The translations under genes were made by a program, and so were the position numbers. A stretch of 35,037 nt of DNA from Helicobacter sp. (GTDB taxonomy: Bacteria; Campylobacterota; Campylobacteria; Campylobacterales; Helicobacteraceae), in contig JAFLSC010000021.1 of assembly GCA_022511145.1 (NCBI GenBank), positions 1 to 35,037 on the forward strand, read 5' to 3'. Positions within the stretch are counted from its first letter, which is position 1. The number at the start of each line of letters is the position of its first letter. The notes below the pieces were generated by a model. The model was given only the letters and a program-made list of their open reading frames with translations. It searched no databases and was not told the DNA's origin. Positions 1-8,484 of the stretch are shown piece by piece.

Positions 1-94
1 GAGCGAAAAAGGTTGGGTGAGGGAGAATTTGTGGGAGAAAAGATTGCCGCAAAAATTTTAAATTTCTTGCAATGGCAGAATAATTTAAAATTTT

Positions 95-1207
95 TTATTT
101 TGGGATTTTTATCAAATCTTTTTGCAATACCCCATATTCTATTCCCTTATGACAAGCAAAACAATTTGCCCTAGATTGAATAGATTCCCTTTTAAAAACT
201 TCTTGATTGATATTTTTATGCTTAGTAATCCAATATTCATTTTGAGTTATAGCGATATTAGAGCTATCTTTTTGAGATTTTATAATATTTTGGGAAACTT
301 TAGTGTCAAAATTTTCAGCAGCATTTTGACTTAAAAATTTAAGAATCTCTTGTCTGCTCTCCTCATCAATTGAAGCATCATCGCCAAAATGATTTTCCAA
401 ATCCCCCATCATTATTTCCCACGATTTTTTAGGCAGCAAGTAAGGTGGATAAAGCAAATGACAACTTCCGCATTCTTTTTCAAAATCCGCATTAAGCTTA
501 GCATAATTAAGAGGTTGAAAGTGATTTTTAAGAATCCCATTACCCAAAGACAAAATCCCTATCACACCTAAAATAACCAAAACACTAAAAGCCTTTTGAA
601 AATCACTCAAAACAAGAGTAATCTTTTGAGGTGTTTTCTTTTTTCCTGTAATCATTGATAAAATACCATCACCATTTGTAAGAGTATCAATCAAAGCCCC
701 TATAATATGTATTATAACAATTCCAAACAATAAATAAGCACTGATTTTGTGTATTTCTTGGATAAAACTCACCTTGCTGTATTGATAAAATAAAAACGCA
801 AAAATACCACTATTTTGACTTATCCCGTATTCTAGCAATCCACTACAAGCAACGATAATCCCCAAAAGTAGCATTAACAAAATAGCCCAACTTGAAGCGG
901 GATTGTGTCCGATATAATGCCTTTTTGGCGTCTTTTTGACAATAAAATCCGCAATTGATTTCAAATATTCCAAAACACCCCGATATTCAAAATCTCTAAA
1001 CACAGAGTAGCGACTCCCCACAAATCCCCAAACAATCCTTAGCCCAACCGCTCCACCAAAGACAAGCCCCATAAGAGAGTGAAGCCACAAAGCCTTCTCC
1101 CAAAAATAAAGGCTAGCAAGAACAACTCCTAAGCTAATAATCAAAACAAAATGTAAAAAGCGATTAACAAAACTCCAAATATAACTTTTAATCACGCCAT
1201 CGCCCAT
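95..1207 (-). CDS. membrane cytochrome b fused to a C-terminal diheme cytochrome c domain
   Basis: Predicted membrane electron-transfer protein. The N-terminal ~230 residues are hydrophobic, cytochrome b561/Ni-hydrogenase cytochrome b type, with histidines in membrane segments (FLHF, LHSL, EIHK, IIHI) as likely heme b ligands. A periplasmic tail follows with two CxxCH motifs (CGSCH at about residue 246, CFACH at about 349) and a DHC-type context (SCH, then PPYLLPKKSW and a NHFG stretch). The upstream gene encodes a separate protein of the same DHC type, so this is a cytochrome b plus DHC fusion. I prefer the ATG at 1207, which overlaps the preceding gene by 20 nt; the frame stays open upstream to an ATG at 1273, but that would add residues antisense to nothing and unlike the family. 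Probably carries electrons between the quinone pool and the periplasmic cytochromes encoded upstream; the direction is unknown. Confidence 0.82.
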   Translation of the reverse strand: MGDGVIKSYIWSFVNRFLHFVLIISLGVVLASLYFWEKALWLHSLMGLVFGGAVGLRIVWGFVGSRYSVFRDFEYRGVLEYLKSIADFIVKKTPKRHYIGHNPASSWAILLMLLLGIIVACSGLLEYGISQNSGIFAFLFYQYSKVSFIQEIHKISAYLLFGIVIIHIIGALIDTLTNGDGILSMITGKKKTPQKITLVLSDFQKAFSVLVILGVIGILSLGNGILKNHFQPLNYAKLNADFEKECGSCHLLYPPYLLPKKSWEIMMGDLENHFGDDASIDEESRQEILKFLSQNAAENFDTKVSQNIIKSQKDSSNIAITQNEYWITKHKNINQEVFKRESIQSRANCFACHKGIEYGVLQKDLIKIPK

Positions 1208-1742
1208 AGTTAGGAATATCAACAGAATGTTTGCTGTAAATCCCCTCATTAGCTTTTTTATGACACGCTGCACAGCGAGCGAGAGAACCTACTTCTTTTT
1301 GATTAATTAAAGCCTTATCAATTTTGCGGTGTTTTTTAATATGATAGGGAATTTCAGTAATGGATTGATAAAGAACGCCTTGCTGCAAAGATTTCGTGAT
1401 TTTTGCACTCCTTTTATATTGCATTGCTTTTTCACTTGCATTAGCACTAAGGTATTCCAAAAGGGCTTGATAATCCTCGTTTTCAACTTCAGCATCAACA
1501 CCATAATGGTTTCTTAGATTTTGCATAATATAAGTCCAAGATTGACTAGGCAAAAGTCCGGGCTGGTAACCAAAGTGGCAACTTGCACATTCTTTTTGGT
1601 AAAGTGCATTATTCACTGGCATTACTTCAGGGGCTTTGGAGGAGCGAGCAAGGAAAATATCCTCACTGCTCCGCTCAAAAGCGACTTCCTCTGCAAAACT
1701 CTGTGAGAGTAAAATCCCTAAAATCCACAAAACCTTTTTCAT
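1188..1742 (-). CDS. periplasmic diheme cytochrome c (DHC family)
   Basis: A 184-residue protein with an N-terminal signal peptide (cleavage about residue 17, after SFA). It has two c-type heme sites, CASCH at 52-56 and CAACH at 157-161. The first site sits in the DHC-typical context ECASCHFGYQPGLLP followed by SWTYIM and NHYG. In Rhodobacter, DHC is the electron donor of the oxygen-binding cytochrome SHP, and here the gene follows an SHP gene directly: the SHP stop codon overlaps this gene's AAGGAG ribosome-binding site. The 3' end overlaps the cytochrome b/DHC fusion. Family assignment is good; the physiological partner is inferred from gene order. Confidence 0.85.
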   Translation of the reverse strand: MKKVLWILGILLSQSFAEEVAFERSSEDIFLARSSKAPEVMPVNNALYQKECASCHFGYQPGLLPSQSWTYIMQNLRNHYGVDAEVENEDYQALLEYLSANASEKAMQYKRSAKITKSLQQGVLYQSITEIPYHIKKHRKIDKALINQKEVGSLARCAACHKKANEGIYSKHSVDIPNYGRWRD

Positions 1743-1751
1743 TTTTGCTCC

Positions 1752-2168
1752 TTACTTTGATAAAATATACAACAAAACATCGCCTTGCTCTTTAGGACTT
1801 CCTTCCCTAGCATAAACATCTTTGAAATTTCGCTTAAGCCACTTTTTGACTTCTTTAACCTCGCTCAAACGCTTGGGATTGGCATTAGGTGAGAGAGGCT
1901 CTAAGGGCTTATTAGTAAAAACATTCAATCCCTCTTTTCTTAAATCACTCTGATGACAACTCTCACAAGAGAGGGTTTTGCCCTCTCTTCCAACACTTTG
2001 AGTTACAAAAATCCGCTCTCCCTCTTTAGCACTAAAATCCACAAAATTAGGATTTTGTGTTCTTGCCTGCGTTTTAAGTTCTTCTAAGAAATTTTGCATT
2101 TCTTGGTTAAACTCTGCCCCACTAAGCAAACAGCTACAAAACAAAGTCAGTCCTAATAATTTTTTCAT
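1752..2168 (-). CDS. SHP-type monoheme cytochrome c (DUF1924 family)
   Basis: A 138-residue secreted monoheme cytochrome c with signal peptide (cleavage near LLSGA, residue 18) and one heme site, CESCH at 68-72. The C-terminal half has the SHP signature: PL.PL.PNANPKR, then VKKWLKRN and QGDVLLYIL. In Rhodobacter SHP an asparagine is the sixth heme ligand and leaves when O2 or NO binds; Asn114 in the KRN stretch is the matching candidate. The cysteine pair that flanks this loop in classical SHP is absent (Phe115 and Gly123 instead). I chose the ATG at 2168 because AGGAG lies 7 nt upstream and the signal peptide starts there. It is the first gene of the operon, behind a strong sigma-70 promoter. 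Confidence 0.83.
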   Translation of the reverse strand: MKKLLGLTLFCSCLLSGAEFNQEMQNFLEELKTQARTQNPNFVDFSAKEGERIFVTQSVGREGKTLSCESCHQSDLRKEGLNVFTNKPLEPLSPNANPKRLSEVKEVKKWLKRNFKDVYAREGSPKEQGDVLLYILSK

Positions 2169-2213
2169 CTCAAATCTCCTAAAATTTAAAATTTGCAAAA
2201 TGATAAGAAAAAA

Positions 2214-2242
2214 ATATCAAGTTTTTATAAATAAATTGTCAA
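2214..2242 (-). promoter_or_regulatory. sigma-70 promoter of the SHP/DHC operon with a direct repeat
   Basis: Read on the minus strand: TTGACA (2237-2242), a 17-nt spacer, then TGATAT (2214-2219), 45 nt before the SHP start. A 10-nt direct repeat AAAAACTTGA occurs twice, 21 nt apart, once over the -35 and once over the -10. That is two helical turns, as for a regulator binding one face of the DNA. The promoter is clear; the operator role is inference. Confidence 0.7.
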
Positions 2243-2265
2243 GTTTTTGTTAAAATGAGAATAAT

Positions 2266-2952
2266 TTAAAACAAAAAAGAGGAGTTCAAAGAGGCAGTTT
2301 GCAAAGCCTTAAGTTTATAACTTTTACGATGATGAGGGCAATAACCATATTCTTTAATACTTTGCAAATGAGCCTTTGTGCCATAGCCTTTATTTTCATC
2401 AAAATGATATTGAGGATAAATTTTGTGCAGCTCTTGCATTTCACTATCTTTGGCATTTTTAGCAAGAATACTCGCCGCACTGATAGTAGGGATTTTCAAA
2501 TCGCCTTTAATGAGTGTTTGTAAATGGGGAATTTGAAAATTGCAATTCCCATCAAAACAATAGCAATCTGCCTTTAAGTTTGCCATAATTTCAAGTAAAG
2601 ATTCCCTAATAGCTAAACTTAAGCCCATTTTGTCGATTTGATAAGCCGTTGTTTTAACAAGATGAAATTGACAATATTCTTTAATTTGGGGTGCAAGCTC
2701 ATCACGTCTTTTTTGTGAAAGTGTTTTGGAATCTTTAAGATTTGCTTTTAAATCTTGGGAGATTTTGGGGGATAAAATCACACCACAAACAAACAAAGAA
2801 CCCGCCACAGAACCTCTTCCTGCCTCATCAATCCCACATAAAGATTGATAAGCGTCTAAAGATTCAAACCCTAAAACATCAAAAAGATTAGATTGCTGTT
2901 TTGATAAGCCGTTGTTGTGATAAGAGGATTGTAAAGCCATTTTGTTTGCCAT
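2266..2952 (-). CDS. rnhB: ribonuclease HII
   Basis: Endonuclease that nicks RNA of RNA-DNA hybrids and single ribonucleotides in DNA. The diagnostic GIDEAGRGSVAG motif (catalytic Asp/Glu, about residues 40-50), LKDSKTLS, FDGN, and the late segment IKGD...SAASILAK are all present, as is the GYGTK.H motif. At 228 residues it is somewhat longer than the H. pylori enzyme because about 39 residues precede the first motif; a short N-terminal extension of this kind is not rare. The start is the ATG at 2952; the ATG at 2940 is an alternative. It is convergent with nothing and lies 36 nt downstream of lon on the same strand. Confidence 0.93.
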   Translation of the reverse strand: MANKMALQSSYHNNGLSKQQSNLFDVLGFESLDAYQSLCGIDEAGRGSVAGSLFVCGVILSPKISQDLKANLKDSKTLSQKRRDELAPQIKEYCQFHLVKTTAYQIDKMGLSLAIRESLLEIMANLKADCYCFDGNCNFQIPHLQTLIKGDLKIPTISAASILAKNAKDSEMQELHKIYPQYHFDENKGYGTKAHLQSIKEYGYCPHHRKSYKLKALQTASLNSSFLF

Positions 2953-2988
2953 TAAGAACTAACCCTAAGATTAGTTTAAATTTTGCAA

Positions 2989-5412
2989 TCATTTTACCAA
3001 CACATATTTTAAAACTTCACTAAAATGCGAAACGGGGTGGATTTTCAATCCCTCTTTGACCTCTTGGGGAATCTCCTCTAAATCTCGCTCAAAATTTTTC
3101 TTAGGAATCAAAACTTCCTTAATCCCGCTTTTATAAGCAGCAATAAGCTTTTCTTGCAAACCGCCTATGGGGAGGACTTTCCCTCTCAAAGTCAATTCTC
3201 CTGTCATTGCAAAATTGCTTCTAATAGGACGATGAGAAAAGATTGAAGCTAACGCACTGGCTATGGCAATACCCGCACTGGGTCCGTCTTTAGGTGTAGC
3301 ACCCTCTGGCACGTGCAAGTGAATATCAAAACGATTGTAAATTTGGCTTGGTTGGGGCTTGTATTTTTCCTCTTTTTCTTTGGGGCTTAAAGGAATAAGT
3401 TTCAAATCCACCTTCAAACTCCCCTCATCAATGAGTGATTTAACGACAGAATAGGCAATCTTAGCACTCTCTTTCATCACTTCCCCCAAACTTCCCGTTA
3501 AGCTAAGCTCGCCTTTACCTTTGATTTTTAATGCCTCAATCTTTAAAACATCGCCCCCGACACTCGTCCAAGCCAAACCATTCACTAAGCCTACTTGATT
3601 AGCTTTATCAAGGGCATCATATTCAAACACAATCTTATCTAAATATTCAGCAAGATTTTTTTGTGTAATGGCGATTTTGGTTACTTTATCTTGCAAAATT
3701 TTTCGGGCAGCTTTTCTTAGGATTTGGGCAATCTTTCTGCGGAGATTCCGCACACCCGCTTCCCTTGTATATTTTTCAATCAAATCCCGAGTAGCCCCTT
3801 GTGTGATAGAAAATTCAACATTTTGCAATCCGTGCTTTTTAAGCTCTTGGGGAATTAGGTATTTTTTAGCGATTTGCTCTTTTTGGTTGGGCGTGTAGCT
3901 GTTAATATTAATAAATTCCATTCTGTCCCTTAAGGGAGCAGGGATTTGTGAAATATCATTTGCGGTGGCAATAAAAATTGCTTGGGATAAATCCAAATCA
4001 AAATTCGTATAATAATCCCTAAATTCTTTATTTTGTTCGGGATCTAAAATCTCCAAAAGCACAGAGGAAGGGTCACCCCGATAAGTGCTGTGAAGTTTAT
4101 CAATCTCATCAAAGACAATAACCGGATTCATCTCCTTAGCGTCAATAAGTCCTTGCACAATCCTACCGGGCATTGCTCCAATATAAGTGCGGCGGTGTCC
4201 CCTAAGCTCATTAACATCTTCAAGTCCTCCTAAGGCAATGCGGATAAGCTTTCTTTTCAATGCGGTGGCAATAGAGTTAGCAAGACTTGTTTTACCCACT
4301 CCCGGAGGTCCATAAAAGCATAAAATTGTGCCTTTTGCTTCATTGTTTTCCTTACCTCTTAGGGCGAGTAATTCCCTTACTGCAAAATATTCAACAATGC
4401 GTTCTTTAGGCTTTTTTAGGGCATAATGGTCTTTATTGAGTTGCTTTTCTACCTCATCGATTTTGAGCGATTTTTGAGAGACTTTGCCAAAGGGAATTTC
4501 CAAAACTAATTCAATATAATTTTGTAAGAGATTAGCATCGGCACTATCAGAGTGCATTCTTGAGAGTTTTTGGATTTGCTTTGAGATTTCTTTATAAGCT
4601 CCTTTAGGCATAGCAGGTTTAAGCTCTTTAAGCTTGGCTTTGTATTCCTCTATCTCGCTATCTTTACCGCTATCAACACCTAATTCCTTTTGGATTTGTT
4701 TGAGCTGCTCCCTTAAGAAATATTCTTTATTAATGCGTTCCATTTGGTGATTGACTTTGATTTTAATCTCTTTTTGGATTTGCTGGGCTTTAATCTCCTC
4801 CATAATAATATCAATAAGATGCAACAAACGCTCTTCAGGGTCGCTTTCTTTAAAAATCTTATAGGCTTGCTCTTTTTTGAGTCTAGCTGCACTCGAAATC
4901 AAATCAGCTGCACGATTAGGGTCCATTGTCTCATTAATGCTTCGCAATAAATCTTGAGGAAAATTTTGGGAAATATTATACAAATGCCGCAATTTTTCTT
5001 TAAGGATTGAAAGGATTGCCTCAATCCGACTTGTATCATAAGTCGCCGAGATAATCGGAGTAATTTCAGCCATTAAAGGCTCTTGACTGACAACGCTCAA
5101 AAGATTCCCGCGACTTAGCCCTTGAAACAAAATCTTTACCCTACCATCAGGTAAGGCAACACGGCGTAAAATCGTCCCAATTACCCCCACATCATAAAAA
5201 TTTTCTTCCCCCTCATCATCGTCTTTAGCTTCTAGGGCAGTGATAAAAATCAATTTATCCTCACTTTGCATTGCTGCTTCAATGGCTTTGAGACTTTGCT
5301 CATCACTAAAAAACAAAGGGGCAATCATAAAGGGATAAAGAAACATCTCCTCTTCAACAATAACAGGCAGTTTTTTGGGGAATTTACCATAACGTTCTAA
5401 TTGCAACATCAT
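2989..5412 (-). CDS. lon: ATP-dependent Lon protease
   Basis: Cytoplasmic AAA+ serine protease that degrades misfolded and regulatory proteins. Domain order: N-terminal LON substrate-binding domain (about 1-200), coiled coil, AAA+ module with Walker A GPPGVGKT (368-375) and Walker B VIVFDEIDK, sensor segments, then the protease domain. The catalytic dyad is visible: Ser712 in KDGPSAG and Lys755 in GLQEKLIAA. Length 807 is normal. Two ATGs are in tandem at the start (5412 and 5409). It starts 3 nt after the bamD stop, matching the comL/bamD-lon order of H. pylori HP1378-HP1379. Confidence 0.96.
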   Translation of the reverse strand: MMLQLERYGKFPKKLPVIVEEEMFLYPFMIAPLFFSDEQSLKAIEAAMQSEDKLIFITALEAKDDDEGEENFYDVGVIGTILRRVALPDGRVKILFQGLSRGNLLSVVSQEPLMAEITPIISATYDTSRIEAILSILKEKLRHLYNISQNFPQDLLRSINETMDPNRAADLISSAARLKKEQAYKIFKESDPEERLLHLIDIIMEEIKAQQIQKEIKIKVNHQMERINKEYFLREQLKQIQKELGVDSGKDSEIEEYKAKLKELKPAMPKGAYKEISKQIQKLSRMHSDSADANLLQNYIELVLEIPFGKVSQKSLKIDEVEKQLNKDHYALKKPKERIVEYFAVRELLALRGKENNEAKGTILCFYGPPGVGKTSLANSIATALKRKLIRIALGGLEDVNELRGHRRTYIGAMPGRIVQGLIDAKEMNPVIVFDEIDKLHSTYRGDPSSVLLEILDPEQNKEFRDYYTNFDLDLSQAIFIATANDISQIPAPLRDRMEFININSYTPNQKEQIAKKYLIPQELKKHGLQNVEFSITQGATRDLIEKYTREAGVRNLRRKIAQILRKAARKILQDKVTKIAITQKNLAEYLDKIVFEYDALDKANQVGLVNGLAWTSVGGDVLKIEALKIKGKGELSLTGSLGEVMKESAKIAYSVVKSLIDEGSLKVDLKLIPLSPKEKEEKYKPQPSQIYNRFDIHLHVPEGATPKDGPSAGIAIASALASIFSHRPIRSNFAMTGELTLRGKVLPIGGLQEKLIAAYKSGIKEVLIPKKNFERDLEEIPQEVKEGLKIHPVSHFSEVLKYVLVK

Positions 5413-5415
5413 TTT

Positions 5416-6099
5416 CTACCATAAAAAGAGTTGTTCATACCAAGGCGTATGAGCTTCTTTGTGATAAACATCTTGAATCCAAGAGTTTTCATTGATTTTT
5501 TCTTGATAATAAGCTGCCCCATCAATCTTATCTTTCTTTTCATAAAGTTTAATAATTGCCTTATCGAGCGTTAATTGAGCTAATTCGAGCTTCAAAAGCA
5601 TTGTATCCACCATAGGACGATAACGCGAGTAAGGATATTTTTGCCCATATTCTTTGGCTTCTTTAATAGCATTAATGAGAAGTTGTTGGTCGCGATTAGT
5701 TTTAGCAAAACCAAAGTAATTAGCTTGTAACTTCAAATACCGAATAAAATCAATGTTTTCTTGATTGCCAAAACGTTTGGTGTATTCATCAAAATAAAAA
5801 GCAGCGAGCTGATAATCCTCTTCTTGCATATGAGCTCTTCCCATAATCAGCATTGCTTCAGGTAGCAAGGGAGAGTGGAGATGTTCGCCTTGCAAAGACT
5901 TAAAATAGCTATCAGCTTTTTCTAAATTCTTCATTTGGATTGCCTTAAGCATATTTTCATACCAATAATCTGCGGGTTTATTCACCTCATCAAGCCCTAA
6001 GCCGCTATTGCTTTTAGAAGAACAGCCCCAAAAAACTAAACTCGCTATAAGAAAAGCCCCTAATTGAGTCTTTATGCCAATGCTTTTAAAACTTCGCAT
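5416..6099 (-). CDS. bamD: outer-membrane assembly lipoprotein BamD (ComL family)
   Basis: A lipoprotein with TPR-like helices, part of the Bam complex that inserts beta-barrel proteins into the outer membrane. The N-terminus is a hydrophobic signal ending in a lipobox-like FWGC (lipidated Cys26); Phe at -3 is a slightly unusual lipobox residue. The body contains helix-turn-helix repeats with the BamD motifs ADYWYENMLKAI, YQLAAFYFDEYTKRFG and YPYSRY. Length 227 fits the family. It lies just upstream of lon and divergent from fliW, an arrangement seen in H. pylori (HP1377-1379). Confidence 0.9.
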   Translation of the reverse strand: MRSFKSIGIKTQLGAFLIASLVFWGCSSKSNSGLGLDEVNKPADYWYENMLKAIQMKNLEKADSYFKSLQGEHLHSPLLPEAMLIMGRAHMQEEDYQLAAFYFDEYTKRFGNQENIDFIRYLKLQANYFGFAKTNRDQQLLINAIKEAKEYGQKYPYSRYRPMVDTMLLKLELAQLTLDKAIIKLYEKKDKIDGAAYYQEKINENSWIQDVYHKEAHTPWYEQLFLW

Positions 6100-6333
6100 T
6101 ATTTTCCTTTTTAAAAATTCCTAAAATTTCTACACCTCAAATTCACCATTTTCCCATACTAAAAAATATGATTTTCTTTAAAACTTCCAAAAATCCTAAA
6201 TTTACTAGGAGAAAATGAACCAAATTATAGCGGATTTATAGTTAGGTTTGTCTAAAAATTGTTAATTAAAATTGATTTTTTGTTTTTATTGCGATAAAAT
6301 CCTATTTATGTTTTTAGTTAAGGTGGATAAAAA

Positions 6334-6765
6334 ATGGAATTTGTGGTAAAATCTCCCATTTTAGGGTTTGAGTATATTCAAAAAATGAAGCTAGAGAGAA
6401 TCGATAAAGACGATGATGTTTTTATGAGGCTTGTAAGTTGTGAGAATGACGGAGTCTCCTTTACTTTAGTCAATCCCTATGCGATTAGGGCGGATTATGT
6501 GTTTGATATTCCAACGCCTGTTAAAGTCCTTTTGGATTTAAAAGGCACTTCAAGTATTGATACCGCTCAAGTGCAGTTTGCTGTTTTGAATATTGTCCGT
6601 GTCAATGAACCTATTGAGCAATCAACGGTAAATTTTCTTGCCCCTATTATTTTTAATTTTGAAAATCAAACAATGGCTCAAGTTGTGCTTGAAAGCTTTA
6701 AATATGAGAATTTCGGACTCTCTGAACCCATCTCAAAATTTTTTGATTTTGGAAACAAATCCTAG
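6334..6765 (+). CDS. fliW: flagellar assembly factor FliW
   Basis: Small cytoplasmic protein that binds flagellin and the regulator CsrA, linking flagellin export to its translation. The 143-residue length and the family motifs are present: KSPILGFEY near the start, FTLVNPYAIRADYVFDIP, and NFLAPIIFNFEN. Its position divergent from bamD matches H. pylori HP1377, one of the two fliW-type genes there. A -10-like GATAAAAT lies about 33 nt upstream (6293-6300). No sigma-54 or good sigma-28 site was found. Confidence 0.9.
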   Translation: MEFVVKSPILGFEYIQKMKLERIDKDDDVFMRLVSCENDGVSFTLVNPYAIRADYVFDIPTPVKVLLDLKGTSSIDTAQVQFAVLNIVRVNEPIEQSTVNFLAPIIFNFENQTMAQVVLESFKYENFGLSEPISKFFDFGNKS

Positions 6766-6782
6766 CTAAAGACTAACCTTAA

Positions 6783-7520
6783 ATGGAAAAGCTCCTCTTA
6801 TTAGGTTATGGAAAAATGGCAAAAGCCCTTTGTGAGGGCTTAAAAAATCAATACCAAATTTTTATTAGCGGACGCAATCCCCAAAAGATTCAAGATTTTT
6901 GTGATACCCTGCAAGTTGAATCCCTTTTTTATACAGATTCTCTCAATCTAAGCGATTATGAAATTCTGCTTTGTATCAAACCCTATGCCTTAAAAAATTT
7001 TCACTTCAAGGGCAAAGCAAAATGTGTTTATTCAATCCTTAATGGAGTCTCCCTTGCCACACTTAAAGAATCTATACCCGCAAAAGCCTATATCCGTGCA
7101 ATGCCTAATGTTGCAGCAAGTCTTAAAGCCTCTATTACCAGCCTTTGTGGTGATGAGAGTCAAAAACAAGCCGCATTTGATATTTTTAATTCTATTGGAC
7201 AATGCGTTTGGATTGAGGAATCAATGATGCCGATTGCAACCGCACTAGGAAGCTGCTCACCTGCTTTTCTTGCTTTGATTGCAGAGGCTCTTATTGATTC
7301 GGGTGTAACCAATGGACTCACTCGAGAACAATCCACACTTATTGTCAAAGGTTTATTTAATGGCTTTAGCCAGCTTTTGTGCGATAAACACCCCGCTCAA
7401 ATTAAAGAAAATGTAATGAGTCCGGGAGGCTCAACGGCTAAAGGAATAGAAAGTTTAGAAAAAAATGCTTTGCGGGGAAGTCTTTTTGAAGCGATTTTAG
7501 CCTCCAAAAATCAGGCATAA
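6783..7520 (+). CDS. proC: pyrroline-5-carboxylate reductase
   Basis: Last step of proline synthesis: NAD(P)H-dependent reduction of pyrroline-5-carboxylate. A Rossmann motif LGYGKMAKAL opens the protein. Family motifs follow: YIRAMPNVAASLKAS, the dimerisation-region GSCSPAFLALIAEALIDSGVTNG, and the signature MSPGGSTAKGIESLEKNALR near the C-terminus. Length 245 is slightly short for ProC but complete. It starts 17 nt after fliW and is followed by miaA after 2 nt, so the three are probably co-transcribed. Confidence 0.94.
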   Translation: MEKLLLLGYGKMAKALCEGLKNQYQIFISGRNPQKIQDFCDTLQVESLFYTDSLNLSDYEILLCIKPYALKNFHFKGKAKCVYSILNGVSLATLKESIPAKAYIRAMPNVAASLKASITSLCGDESQKQAAFDIFNSIGQCVWIEESMMPIATALGSCSPAFLALIAEALIDSGVTNGLTREQSTLIVKGLFNGFSQLLCDKHPAQIKENVMSPGGSTAKGIESLEKNALRGSLFEAILASKNQA

Positions 7521-7522
7521 TT

Positions 7523-8434
7523 TTGCTAGAAATCGCAATCTTAGGGGGAAGCGGTAGCGGTAAAACTCAAATTTCTTTAAAAATCGCCCAAAGCTTTGAT
7601 TGCGTTATTTTATCGCTGGATTCTTTGAGTGTCTATCAAGAAATTAATATTGCCTCTGCTAAACCTACCTTGCAAGAGAGAGAAGGAATCTTGCATTTTG
7701 GGATTGATATTTTAAATCCTACGCAAGCTCACAATGTGCAAATTTTTACACAAGAATACCAAAAAGCCAAAGATTTTTGTCAAACTCATCAAAAAAATCT
7801 CCTTATCACTGGCGGCACAAGCTTCTATCTTAAAAGCCTCATTCAAGGAATCTCTAAACTTCCCATACCCACACAAAGCCAAAAAGAATTGATTGAAAAT
7901 AAGCTTGATTCCCTCTCTTTGCAGGAATCTTACGCTTTATTAAATCAGATTGATGAACCCTATGCAACAAAGCTCAAACCCACTGATACTTATCGTATCA
8001 CCAAAGCCCTTAGTCTCTACTTTCTTACTCAAATGCCTCCTAGTGAGTATTTCAAAGCCAATCCCCCAAAACCGCTTTTAAAAGATTGTGAAATCTATGA
8101 GATTGTGCTTAATCGCGAGGATTTGAAAGAAAAAATCACACAAAGAACGCAAAAAATGCTTGAAAATGGGCTTATTAGCGAAGTAAAATCGCTCAAAAAT
8201 CACTATGGGACTGATTTTTCTTGGGCTAAAAGCATTGGCATTAAAGAAACATTAGAATATCTTAAAGGTAATCTTACTCTTGAAGATTTAAAAGCACTCA
8301 TTATTACCCACACGATGCAACTTGCCAAACGACAAAGAACTTTCAACAAGACGCAATTTCCCCCACACTTTTGTGCTAATACAGAGGAGATTTGCTCTTG
8401 TCTAACCCAAAGATTGCAGAGCCAAACTCACTAA
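7523..8434 (+). CDS. miaA: tRNA dimethylallyltransferase
   Basis: Transfers a dimethylallyl group to the N6 of A37 in tRNAs reading UNN codons. The P-loop is GGSGSGKT (residues 8-15); SLDSLSVYQ(E)INIASAKPT and GGTSFYLKSL are MiaA motifs, as is SIGIKETLEYL with KRQRTFNKTQF near the end. The start is TTG at 7523, 2 nt after proC; no ATG fits the conserved N-terminus. Length 303 is normal. Confidence 0.94.
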   Translation: MLEIAILGGSGSGKTQISLKIAQSFDCVILSLDSLSVYQEINIASAKPTLQEREGILHFGIDILNPTQAHNVQIFTQEYQKAKDFCQTHQKNLLITGGTSFYLKSLIQGISKLPIPTQSQKELIENKLDSLSLQESYALLNQIDEPYATKLKPTDTYRITKALSLYFLTQMPPSEYFKANPPKPLLKDCEIYEIVLNREDLKEKITQRTQKMLENGLISEVKSLKNHYGTDFSWAKSIGIKETLEYLKGNLTLEDLKALIITHTMQLAKRQRTFNKTQFPPHFCANTEEICSCLTQRLQSQTH

Positions 8435-8456
8435 ATCTAAAAAACTTAAAGTGAGA

Positions 8457-8467
8457 TTTGCTATAAT
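8457..8467 (+). promoter_or_regulatory. extended -10 promoter for the NifX/NifB-like gene
   Basis: TTTGCTATAAT lies 18 nt before the start codon of the following gene, with AAGGAAG as ribosome-binding site. No convincing -35 is seen, which is usual for Campylobacterota. Confidence 0.5.
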
Positions 8468-8484
8468 AAACAAAAAGGAAGTAA

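Noticed and set aside
1..171. Plus-strand reading frames entering from the left edge (one ends at 61, another at 171).
   Set aside because: They may be the last codons of a gene outside the window, but the two frames conflict and neither can be assigned; the longer one runs antisense into the cytochrome b gene.
2636..2917. A 17-nt repeat (TTTGATAAGCCGTTGTT) twice within rnhB.
   Set aside because: The two copies are read in different frames inside one gene and have no flanking structure; probably chance or a small duplication without function.
6264..6300. TAAA and CGATAAA before fliW as a sigma-28 promoter.
   Set aside because: The spacing is 21 nt; sigma-28 promoters need about 15.
8424..8460. 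Inverted repeat around the miaA stop codon.
   Set aside because: Imperfect, long loop and no U-run; it also overlaps the next gene's promoter, so a terminator is not supported.
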